DNA from: Victivallales bacterium
GTDB taxonomy: Bacteria; Verrucomicrobiota; Lentisphaeria; Oligosphaerales; Oligosphaeraceae
Direction of reading: 5' to 3'
Length of the DNA: 6,326 bases
Assembly (NCBI GenBank): GCA_017543165.1
Contig: JAFYGL010000609.1
Location: 1 to 6,326, forward strand
The notes under the pieces were generated by a model. That model did not search any database and had not been told where the DNA came from. It was given only the letters and a program-made list of their open reading frames with translations. Of this stretch, positions 1 to 5,139 are shown one piece after another (position 1 is the stretch's first letter; each line of letters starts with the position of its first letter). Made by a program: the position numbers and the translations under genes.

Positions 1-173
1 AAAAAGAGACTAAAGGGACTAAAGGGACCAAAGGGACGGAAGGGACAAAAGGGACTAAAGGGACTAACTTTGGCTTCCGTCCCTTCCGTCCCTTTAGTCC
101 CTTCCGTCCCTTTGGTCCCTTTAGTCCCTTTAGTCCCTTTAGTCCCTTACGTCCCTTCCATCCCTGCAATCAC
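1..173. repeat. Array of 9-bp units arranged as a large palindrome
   Basis: The left arm has GGGAC at 15, 24, 33, 42, 51 and 60, with a degenerate GAGAC at 6, always exactly 9 bp apart. The right arm has the reverse complement GTCCC at 79, 88, 97, 106, 115, 124, 133, 142 and 151, with degenerate copies at 160 (ATCCC) and 169 (ATCAC). The four-base spacers vary (TAAA, CAAA, GGAA, AAAA and complements). The arms pair about a centre near 71/72: bases 8-46 are perfectly complementary to 97-135 (39 bp), and the inner part to 60/83 pairs with a few spacer mismatches. The array may continue past the left window edge. It lies beyond the secDF terminator and looks non-coding. Its function is unknown; it could be a cruciform or RNA hairpin, a protein-binding array, or a slippage-prone repeat. 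Confidence 0.93.
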
Positions 174-181
174 CTGCACAC

Positions 182-216
182 AAAAAAAGCCCGCCTCCAC
201 ATCGCGGAAGCGGGCT
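182..216 (-). terminator. Rho-independent terminator of the yajC-secDF transcript
   Basis: Read on the minus strand, an 11-bp stem (206-216 pairing with 188-198, one G-T wobble) encloses a 7-base loop (199-205). It runs straight into seven T residues (182-188, the last shared with the stem). It begins 33 bp after the secDF stop codon. A smaller 5-bp hairpin (AGGCC/GGCCT, 228-242) sits between the stop and this terminator. There is no T-tract in the plus direction, so it should work only on minus-strand transcripts. Confidence 0.93.
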
Positions 217-248
217 AGGCTATTCGCAGGCCTAAACGGCCTTGGCTA

Positions 249-3200
249 TTATTTTGCGCTCTCCAGGCTCTTGGTGCCATGGCCCTTGTGCCAGGTGTTC
301 ACCAGGTTTGTGGCAATGAAGATGGAGGAATATGTACCGATAATCACACCGAAGAACATCACCAGCGCAAAGTCCCTGACTGCGCCGCCGCCGAGAACCA
401 GCAGGCATACGACCACGAACATTGTGGTCAAGCTGGTGATGATTGTACGGGACATGCAGTCATTGACTGCCTTGTTGACCAATTCACCGTACTTGACGCC
501 CTTGTTCAGTTCCTGTGTTTCCCTGACACGGTCGAATATGACGATTGTATCGTTCAGGGAGTAGCCGATGATGGTCATGACTGCGGCGATAACCGTCAAG
601 GACAGGCTTCCGCCGAGCAGCAGGAAGAAGCCCAGTGAGATTATCGCGTCATGCGCCACGGCAACAGCCGCCGCGAAGCCGTACTTGCGGTCGAAGCGGA
701 ATGCAAGATAGATGATCACGCCCAGGATTGAGAAGAAGGCCGCCCAGAAAGCCGCCACACGGAACTGGGAGCCCACGTTGGCACCGACTGTGTTGGTCTG
801 CTTGATGCTGATCCTGACTTCGGGGAACTTCTTGTCCAGCCTGTCGTTGAACGAGGAATAATCCACATCCTTGTTGCTTGTGGGAAGCACGATTTCCAGC
901 AATGGCTGGCCAGACTGGCCCTTCTTGTAGCCGACGCGCACGTTGTCTGAATATCCTTCCTCCACCAGGAACGCGCGTATCTTGTCCACATTAGGTGTTT
1001 CACCGCTGCACTCGTAGGAAAGTTCCGTGCCGCCTGCGAAGTCAATGCCAAGCATGCCCTTGCCGCGCACCAGGAACGTGCCCAGGGCGACAACCAGCAG
1101 AACCAGCGAGAGTGTATAGACAATCTTGCGCTTGCCGACGTAGTCGATCTTCATGTTCTTGAAGAAGCCGAAGATGTACATGGGCAGGTTCTTCACCGCA
1201 TCGGTGAATGTCATCAGGTCAAACAATGCACGCGTCATGAATATGGCTGTAAACATGCTGGCGAAGATACCGAAAGCCAGTGTCACTGCAAAGCCCTTGA
1301 CCGCGCCTGTACCGAAGTTGTAGAGGAAGAAGCATGTGATGAGTGTGGTCAGGTTGGAGTCGAAGATACTTGAGAATGCCTTGCCGTATCCAACCATGAC
1401 CGCGCCTGCCAGGCTTGTCTTTGTGGCAAGTTCCTCGCGGATACGCTCGAATATGATGACGTTTGCGTCAACCGCCATACCAATTGTCAGAATCATACCT
1501 GCAATGCCAGGCATTGTGATGGTGGCATGCATGATTGCCATGGTGCCGACCACCAGGAAGGTATTCACCACCAGGGCGAGGATGGCAACCAGACCAGCCA
1601 GCCTGTAGTACAGAAGCATGAACAGCACCACCAGAGCCAGGCCGATGAGAGCCGCGACGCAGCCGCTGCTGATGGAATCGCTTCCCAATGTCGGGTCCGT
1701 GCCGAACTCGCTGCCGATGTTGACTGTGACAGGAACATTGCCAGATGCAATGACGCTTGCAAGGCGCTTTGCCTCCTCAAGGGTGAAGCTTCCTGTGATT
1801 TGCGCCTGGCCATTGTCGATGGCGGTCTTCAGAACAGGTGCGCTATAGACCGTGCCATCAAGCACGATTGCCAGGAGGCGGCCTACGTTCTTGGAGGTCA
1901 CATCGCGGAATGCCGCGCTGCCCCTGCCATTGAACTTGAGTGAAATGCACCAGCGCCCGAATTCGTCGGTCGTCGGGAACGCGCGCTCAATGTCCTCGCC
2001 TTTCGCGGCAGTTGGCTGCTCTTCCAGGAAGATTGTGGTGTATGTGACAGAACCGTCATTCTTCTCATGCTCGATTTCCGAGCGGATCAGGCCAGCAGGC
2101 GTCCTGAAGGACTGTGGATCCTTTGCATATTCTTCAGCGAGCCTGTTGCTATCCTGCGCCACAAGGTAGAACTCCAGCCTTGCCGCGCGGCGGATCAGGT
2201 TGCGGATTTCATTCTTGTCCGCCTCATCGACGGAAGGCATGCGCACTGAAATGGTATTGTCACCAGTCGCCTTGATTTCAGGCTCGGTCACACCAGTTGA
2301 GTTCAGGCGGTTGTCCAGGATGTTGAGAATGCGGTCTCTGATTTCAGTTACGCCGCCATAGTTCACAGCCTCTTCGTTCTTGATGAGGTTGATGTTTCCA
2401 GCCAGGAACGTACGCACTTCAGCGGCGAGCGCGGCATCCTTCACAGCCGCCCTGGCCACGTCCTCTGCCTCGCCCTTGCCTTCGGCAAAAGCCTTCAGTT
2501 TCTTGCCCAGTTCTTCTGGAACGGCGGATATGACTTTCGCATCATTGTTGTAATAGGCTGCAAGGAAGCCCTGCATGGTCTTCTCTGTCACAAGCAGGCC
2601 CTTCGCCTCGTCAATGTCAAAGTCCAGCACGAATTCAGTACCGCCCCTCAGGTCCAGGCCCAAGCGCAACTTGCCAGCGGACTTGACACGCAGGTAGTTC
2701 AACACGGTCTTGTTGGATGTATGCGGATGGAATGGAACCTTGATGAAGTCATTCAGGCTTATCCTGTAAAGTTCGCTGTTGCCGTTGGCAGCCTTCTCCA
2801 GCTTCTTGAAGCCAGAGACATTCTTTTCCACATCATAAGCCAGCGTCAGGTGGCGAACCACGTCATCGTATGCATTTTCCTCGGCCTTGTCCTTGAATTC
2901 TGGACGAACGGAAACAGCCGCCTGCAATGCCTTGATTTCATCGGAAAGTTTCTGATAAGCCTCGCCTGACTTGTCAGCCATATTCCTCTGCTCGGCAATC
3001 TTCTTCTGCAATGGAAGACGCTTCGCCAGTTCCTTGTATTCCAATGTCTCCAGCCATGCCTTGTATTCAGGTGCGCCCACAATCGCGTCATACTGCTGCT
3101 GGTACACCTTCTTGTCAGTGGTGGCATTGGCAGGCAGTGAATCCATCTCCGCCTTGATGGCTGCGGCTTTCTCAAAATCTGACTTCCTGTCTATGAGTGC

Positions 3201-3518
3201 AAGGCGCCTTTGCAGTTCCTTGTAGTCCCTGACCTTGCGCCATGCAATGTACGCATTGTCAGCCAGCATCTTCTCCAGTTCCTCAGCGGCCTTCTTGTAT
3301 TCCTCGGATGACTTGTCCGCCTTGGCGATGGTTTCGCGCAACGCGTCTGGATCACCCTTGAACGAGGCGGCCTCCGCCTCCAGTTTCGACACGGTCTTCG
3401 CCGCCTTGTCCTCAAACACCTTGATCAAGTTGCGATCCTTCAGCGGCAACATAGCCAGTCCCCAGACCAGCAGTACTGCCGCTATGATGATCCAGCGCAC
3501 AATTAGAGACTTTTTCAT
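249..3518 (-). CDS. secDF: Fused protein translocase subunit SecDF with enlarged N-terminal periplasmic region
   Basis: Inner-membrane accessory of the Sec translocon that uses the proton gradient to pull exported proteins out on the periplasmic side. The product has 1089 aa. TM1 is at about residues 7-26, followed by a charged helical stretch (about 30-280). The SecD motif LGLDLRGGTEF is at 286-296, the rest of the large periplasmic domain runs to about 610, and five SecD membrane helices lie at about 618-766, including GMAVDANVIIFER (680-692). The SecF half starts with a helix at about 797-816, then GIDFAGGTE (824-832), a second periplasmic domain, and five helices at about 919-1075 with GYSLNDTIVIFDR (985-997). 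D684, D990 and R1024 match the proton-path residues known from Thermus SecDF (D340, D637, R671). Separate SecD and SecF proteins, or ordinary fusions of about 735-1000 aa, are the family norm, so this one is long. The ATG has GGAGAAAGG just upstream (3524-3532). It follows yajC by 75 bp and is probably co-transcribed. Confidence 0.97.
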   Translation of the reverse strand: MKKSLIVRWIIIAAVLLVWGLAMLPLKDRNLIKVFEDKAAKTVSKLEAEAASFKGDPDALRETIAKADKSSEEYKKAAEELEKMLADNAYIAWRKVRDYKELQRRLALIDRKSDFEKAAAIKAEMDSLPANATTDKKVYQQQYDAIVGAPEYKAWLETLEYKELAKRLPLQKKIAEQRNMADKSGEAYQKLSDEIKALQAAVSVRPEFKDKAEENAYDDVVRHLTLAYDVEKNVSGFKKLEKAANGNSELYRISLNDFIKVPFHPHTSNKTVLNYLRVKSAGKLRLGLDLRGGTEFVLDFDIDEAKGLLVTEKTMQGFLAAYYNNDAKVISAVPEELGKKLKAFAEGKGEAEDVARAAVKDAALAAEVRTFLAGNINLIKNEEAVNYGGVTEIRDRILNILDNRLNSTGVTEPEIKATGDNTISVRMPSVDEADKNEIRNLIRRAARLEFYLVAQDSNRLAEEYAKDPQSFRTPAGLIRSEIEHEKNDGSVTYTTIFLEEQPTAAKGEDIERAFPTTDEFGRWCISLKFNGRGSAAFRDVTSKNVGRLLAIVLDGTVYSAPVLKTAIDNGQAQITGSFTLEEAKRLASVIASGNVPVTVNIGSEFGTDPTLGSDSISSGCVAALIGLALVVLFMLLYYRLAGLVAILALVVNTFLVVGTMAIMHATITMPGIAGMILTIGMAVDANVIIFERIREELATKTSLAGAVMVGYGKAFSSIFDSNLTTLITCFFLYNFGTGAVKGFAVTLAFGIFASMFTAIFMTRALFDLMTFTDAVKNLPMYIFGFFKNMKIDYVGKRKIVYTLSLVLLVVALGTFLVRGKGMLGIDFAGGTELSYECSGETPNVDKIRAFLVEEGYSDNVRVGYKKGQSGQPLLEIVLPTSNKDVDYSSFNDRLDKKFPEVRISIKQTNTVGANVGSQFRVAAFWAAFFSILGVIIYLAFRFDRKYGFAAAVAVAHDAIISLGFFLLLGGSLSLTVIAAVMTIIGYSLNDTIVIFDRVRETQELNKGVKYGELVNKAVNDCMSRTIITSLTTMFVVVCLLVLGGGAVRDFALVMFFGVIIGTYSSIFIATNLVNTWHKGHGTKSLESAK
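2847..3320 (-). other. Three degenerate repeats in the periplasmic region of SecDF (residues 67-224)
   Basis: Three copies share one spaced pattern, aromatic-x2-W-x5-Y-K-E-L-x2-R-L. Copy 1 is Y90, W93, Y99-KEL, R105-L106. Copy 2 is Y152, W155, Y161-KEL, R167-L168. Copy 3 is F208, K211, Y217-DDV, H223-L224. Copy spacing is 62 and then 56 residues, while spacing inside each copy is identical. A further match links ADKSSEEYKKAAEEL (67-81) to ADKSGEAYQKLSDEI (181-195), which precede copies 1 and 3. The region is rich in Lys, Glu and Ala and is predicted helical, possibly coiled-coil. It follows TM1 directly, so it should lie in the periplasm. It resembles no SecD domain I can name. Confidence 0.75.
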
Positions 3519-3523
3519 AAATG

Positions 3524-3532
3524 CCTTTCTCC
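3524..3532 (-). promoter_or_regulatory. Ribosome binding site of secDF
   Basis: On the minus strand this reads GGAGAAAGG, with GGAG at 3532-3529 and 10 bases between it and the ATG at 3518. It supports that ATG, whose product begins with positively charged residues and a membrane helix, as expected for SecD. Confidence 0.8.
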
Positions 3533-3593
3533 AAATGAGATTTATATTGTATGTTCCTTCAAATCAAAAGATGTGCGGTCCAGCCTGATTCTC

Positions 3594-3959
3594 TTACTTT
3601 ACTTCGACCGCCGTTTCAGCAGGAATTATGTTGGCTATCGCCCCCTGCGCGAACTCCACATGCACACGCTCCGCTATCTCCAGGGTGACCTTGTTGTCTG
3701 AAACCCTGACAACCGTGCCATAAAGCCCCCCCTGTGTCATGACCTTGTCTCCCGCTTTCACGCGGCTGAGCATCTCTTCATGCTCCTTCTGCTTCCTCTG
3801 CTGGGGACGTATCATAAGAAAATACATAATGGCGAAAATCGGCACCATTATCAGGAGACTGCTCCAAATACTGCCTGTGCCCTGCTGTGCCTGCGTTCCC
3901 TGCGCACTCTGCGCGGCCTGCGCAACTATGCCTGTAAAAGCCGTAAATAAGTTTTCCAC
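3594..3959 (-). CDS. yajC: Preprotein translocase subunit YajC
   Basis: Small inner-membrane protein associated with SecDF in the Sec holotranslocon. At 121 aa it is close to the usual family length of about 85-120. A Gln/Ala-rich N-terminus (residues 1-30) precedes a single membrane helix (about 31-50). Then come the family signature RPQQRKQKEHEEML (51-64) and the cytoplasmic SH3-like segment AGDKVMTQGGLYGTVVRV (69-86). The GTG start is supported by GGAG six bases upstream (3966-3969), and no earlier in-frame start is needed. The gene lies 75 bp upstream of secDF in the same direction, the classic yajC-secD-secF order, so the two are likely one operon ending at the terminator at 182-216. The N-terminal Gln/Ala stretch (AQAAQSAQGTQAQQGTG) is a low-complexity extension seen in many YajC proteins. 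Confidence 0.96.
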   Translation of the reverse strand: MENLFTAFTGIVAQAAQSAQGTQAQQGTGSIWSSLLIMVPIFAIMYFLMIRPQQRKQKEHEEMLSRVKAGDKVMTQGGLYGTVVRVSDNKVTLEIAERVHVEFAQGAIANIIPAETAVEVK

Positions 3960-3965
3960 AATCTA

Positions 3966-3969
3966 CTCC
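3966..3969 (-). promoter_or_regulatory. Ribosome binding site of yajC, deciding a GTG start
   Basis: On the minus strand GGAG is followed by six bases and then GTG at 3959-3957. This optimal spacing is why GTG is taken as the start although it is not ATG. Confidence 0.8.
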
Positions 3970-4043
3970 GTTTATGAAATCCGCATTCTTTAAAATTCCA
4001 TTGGCGATGCTTAAAGCAGCCAAGCACTAGAAAAATGTGGCAA

Positions 4044-4071
4044 AATGTAATCCACAAAGCCCATTTTTCAA
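4044..4071 (-). promoter_or_regulatory. Candidate sigma70-type promoter for yajC-secDF
   Basis: On the minus strand TTGAAA (4071-4066) is separated by 16 bases from TACATT (4049-4044). The first matches the -35 consensus in five of six bases and the second matches the -10 consensus in four of six. It lies in AT-rich DNA and would give a leader of roughly 75-80 bases. It is only a pattern match; the true promoter could lie elsewhere in the leader. Confidence 0.3.
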
Positions 4072-4109
4072 GGTAATTTCACGCATTTCTCTCAATTAGC
4101 GCAATTTTT

Positions 4110-4146
4110 TGGCGATGGAACGACTGCCTTGAGTTTCCATTCGCCA
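4110..4146. repeat. 11-bp inverted repeat next to the 197-bp element
   Basis: TGGCGATGGAA (4110-4120) pairs with TTCCATTCGCCA (4135-4146) through 11 base pairs and one bulged T, with a 14-base loop. On the minus strand it is followed by A residues, not T residues, so it is not an intrinsic terminator for the upstream genes. It ends 2 bp before the larger inverted-repeat element and could belong to it or act on the yajC leader. Confidence 0.6.
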
Positions 4147-4148
4147 GG

Positions 4149-4345
4149 GGCGTCCATGTGCGCGCCAAAGTGGCGCGCAATCAAGTTGGACAACTGGCAA
4201 GGCACGCCATAGGCACCATGCCAAGGTTTGGCCTTTCATCAAAAGCCCACACCTCCAAGTCGGCCACCCTGCGTCTTCCCCAGAAAACTATCCCTTCAAG
4301 TTGCTCAACTTGAGTGCGCGCCACTTTGGCGCGCACATGGACGCC
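4149..4345. repeat. 197-bp inverted-repeat element with nested palindromes (REPIN- or MITE-like)
   Basis: The outer 31 bases of each end (4149-4179 and 4315-4345) are perfect reverse complements. Pairing continues inward with few mismatches to 4195 and 4299, giving arms of about 47 bp around a spacer of about 103 bp. Each arm itself contains two palindromes: GCGCGCC/GGCGCGC with a 5-base loop (4160-4178 and 4316-4334), and CAAGTTG facing CAACTTG (4297-4312, perfect) or CAACTGG (4182-4197, one mismatch). No transposase is present and no target-site duplication is evident. Two inverted palindromic units around a short spacer recall REPINs or a small non-autonomous element. The GC-rich hairpins may also end or stabilise the proB-phosphatase transcript, although no T-tract follows them. 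Confidence 0.85.
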
Positions 4346-4357
4346 AATGACATGCAC

Positions 4358-5137
4358 TCACTTCGCCAGCAAGGCAAGCGCCTGGTCAAAGTAGCGCTTG
4401 ATATGCTCCGTCTTGTGTGCGTCTGCCGAAATGACAAAATGCACGCCCATTGCCAGTGCCTTGTCAATGATGTCTGGAGCTGGATAGCAGATGCCGCACT
4501 TCTTGTCCCAGCCAGCGGTGTTGATTTCCACCGCCTGGCCTGTTTTGCAGGCCAGTTCCAATATCCTGTCAACGTGGGCGCTGGTGTCCTTTGTGCTGGC
4601 ATAGCAGAAAATCTTGCACAAATCCAGGTGGGCGATTATGTCGAACGCGGGATATGCCGCCACCTTCTCCATCTTCTGCCAATAGCCCTCGATAACCTCG
4701 TCTATCTGCGCCTGGTTCAGCGGCTTCCAGTAGTCCTCGCAGCCATCCACGGGGAACTTGCCCACGAAATGCGAGGCGCCAATTGCATAGTCCAGCTCAA
4801 AAGACCGCAATTCCCTGGCCACATCCTCTATGTTCTCATCAAAGTAATCCACCTCCAGGCCGACTTTCACGCTGAAATTGTCATCAGTGTATTTCGCCTT
4901 CAGTGCCTTTACCGTGTCCAGGTATTCGTATATGCGCTCCCGCTTTATGCTCCAGGCAACTGGACGCTCAAAGTAGTCTGGCGCCACGACCCAGTGGTCG
5001 CTGAAGCCATATTCACGTATGCCTGCCGCACGCGCCGCAAGCAGCATCTCCTCTGGCGTGTTCTTTCCATCGCTGAAGTTGCTGTGGTTGTGGTAGGAAT
5101 AACCTGCCACAACATTTGGGAATTTGCCATTCAACAT
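4358..5137 (-). CDS. PHP-family phosphatase, histidinol-phosphatase-like
   Basis: Predicted cytoplasmic metal-dependent phosphoesterase of the PHP superfamily, closest in layout to histidinol-phosphatase (HisK/HisJ type, histidinol phosphate to histidinol). Counting from the ATG at 5137 (259 aa), the metal-site motifs are in order: YHNHSNFSDG with H16, H18 and D23; FSDHW with H48; GLEVDYF with E95; GASHF with H123; IIAHLDL with H170; and SADAH with D239 and H241. This full set argues for an active enzyme, and the length fits the family's usual 250-280 aa. A TTG at 5143 would add two residues and overlap the proB stop, but GAGG (5149-5146) lies 8 bases from the ATG and only 2 from the TTG, so ATG is preferred. 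The gene begins two bases after the proB stop, implying one mRNA and coupled translation. The exact substrate is inferred; another phosphate ester is possible. Confidence 0.9.
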   Translation of the reverse strand: MLNGKFPNVVAGYSYHNHSNFSDGKNTPEEMLLAARAAGIREYGFSDHWVVAPDYFERPVAWSIKRERIYEYLDTVKALKAKYTDDNFSVKVGLEVDYFDENIEDVARELRSFELDYAIGASHFVGKFPVDGCEDYWKPLNQAQIDEVIEGYWQKMEKVAAYPAFDIIAHLDLCKIFCYASTKDTSAHVDRILELACKTGQAVEINTAGWDKKCGICYPAPDIIDKALAMGVHFVISADAHKTEHIKRYFDQALALLAK

Positions 5138-5139
5138 TG

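Larger units (their letters stand above)
3960..4357. other. 398-bp intergenic region between the PHP phosphatase gene and yajC
   Basis: No convincing gene is visible here on either strand. From the yajC side it holds the yajC ribosome binding site, an AT-rich leader with a weak promoter candidate (4044-4071) and a short CTTTAA/TTAAAG inverted repeat (3988-3993 and 4011-4016). It then holds an 11-bp hairpin (4110-4146) and a 197-bp inverted-repeat element (4149-4345) that ends 12 bp from the phosphatase stop codon. The stretch 4198-4296 inside the element shows only small hairpins, such as GCCAA/TTGGC, and no coding signal. Confidence 0.85.

Noticed and set aside
1..173. CRISPR array
   Set aside because: The units are 9 bp with 4-base spacers and reverse strand halfway. 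CRISPR repeats and spacers are each about 25-40 bp, and no cas genes are present.
70..564. Plus-strand open frame of 164 codons beginning with the Val-Pro repeat
   Set aside because: It starts at TTG inside the 9-bp array, crosses the terminator hairpin, and runs antisense to the secDF 3' end. No ribosome binding site or family is visible.
3541..3569. Internal secDF promoter (TATAAA at 3546-3541 with TTTTGA or TTGATT upstream)
   Set aside because: The -35 match is poor or the spacing is only 15 bp. Transcription would start almost on the ribosome binding site, leaving no useful leader. The 75-bp gap fits co-transcription with yajC.
3778..4023. Minus-strand open frame of 81 codons overlapping the yajC start
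   Set aside because: It runs in another frame through the N-terminal half of yajC, has no family resemblance, and is a shadow of the real gene.
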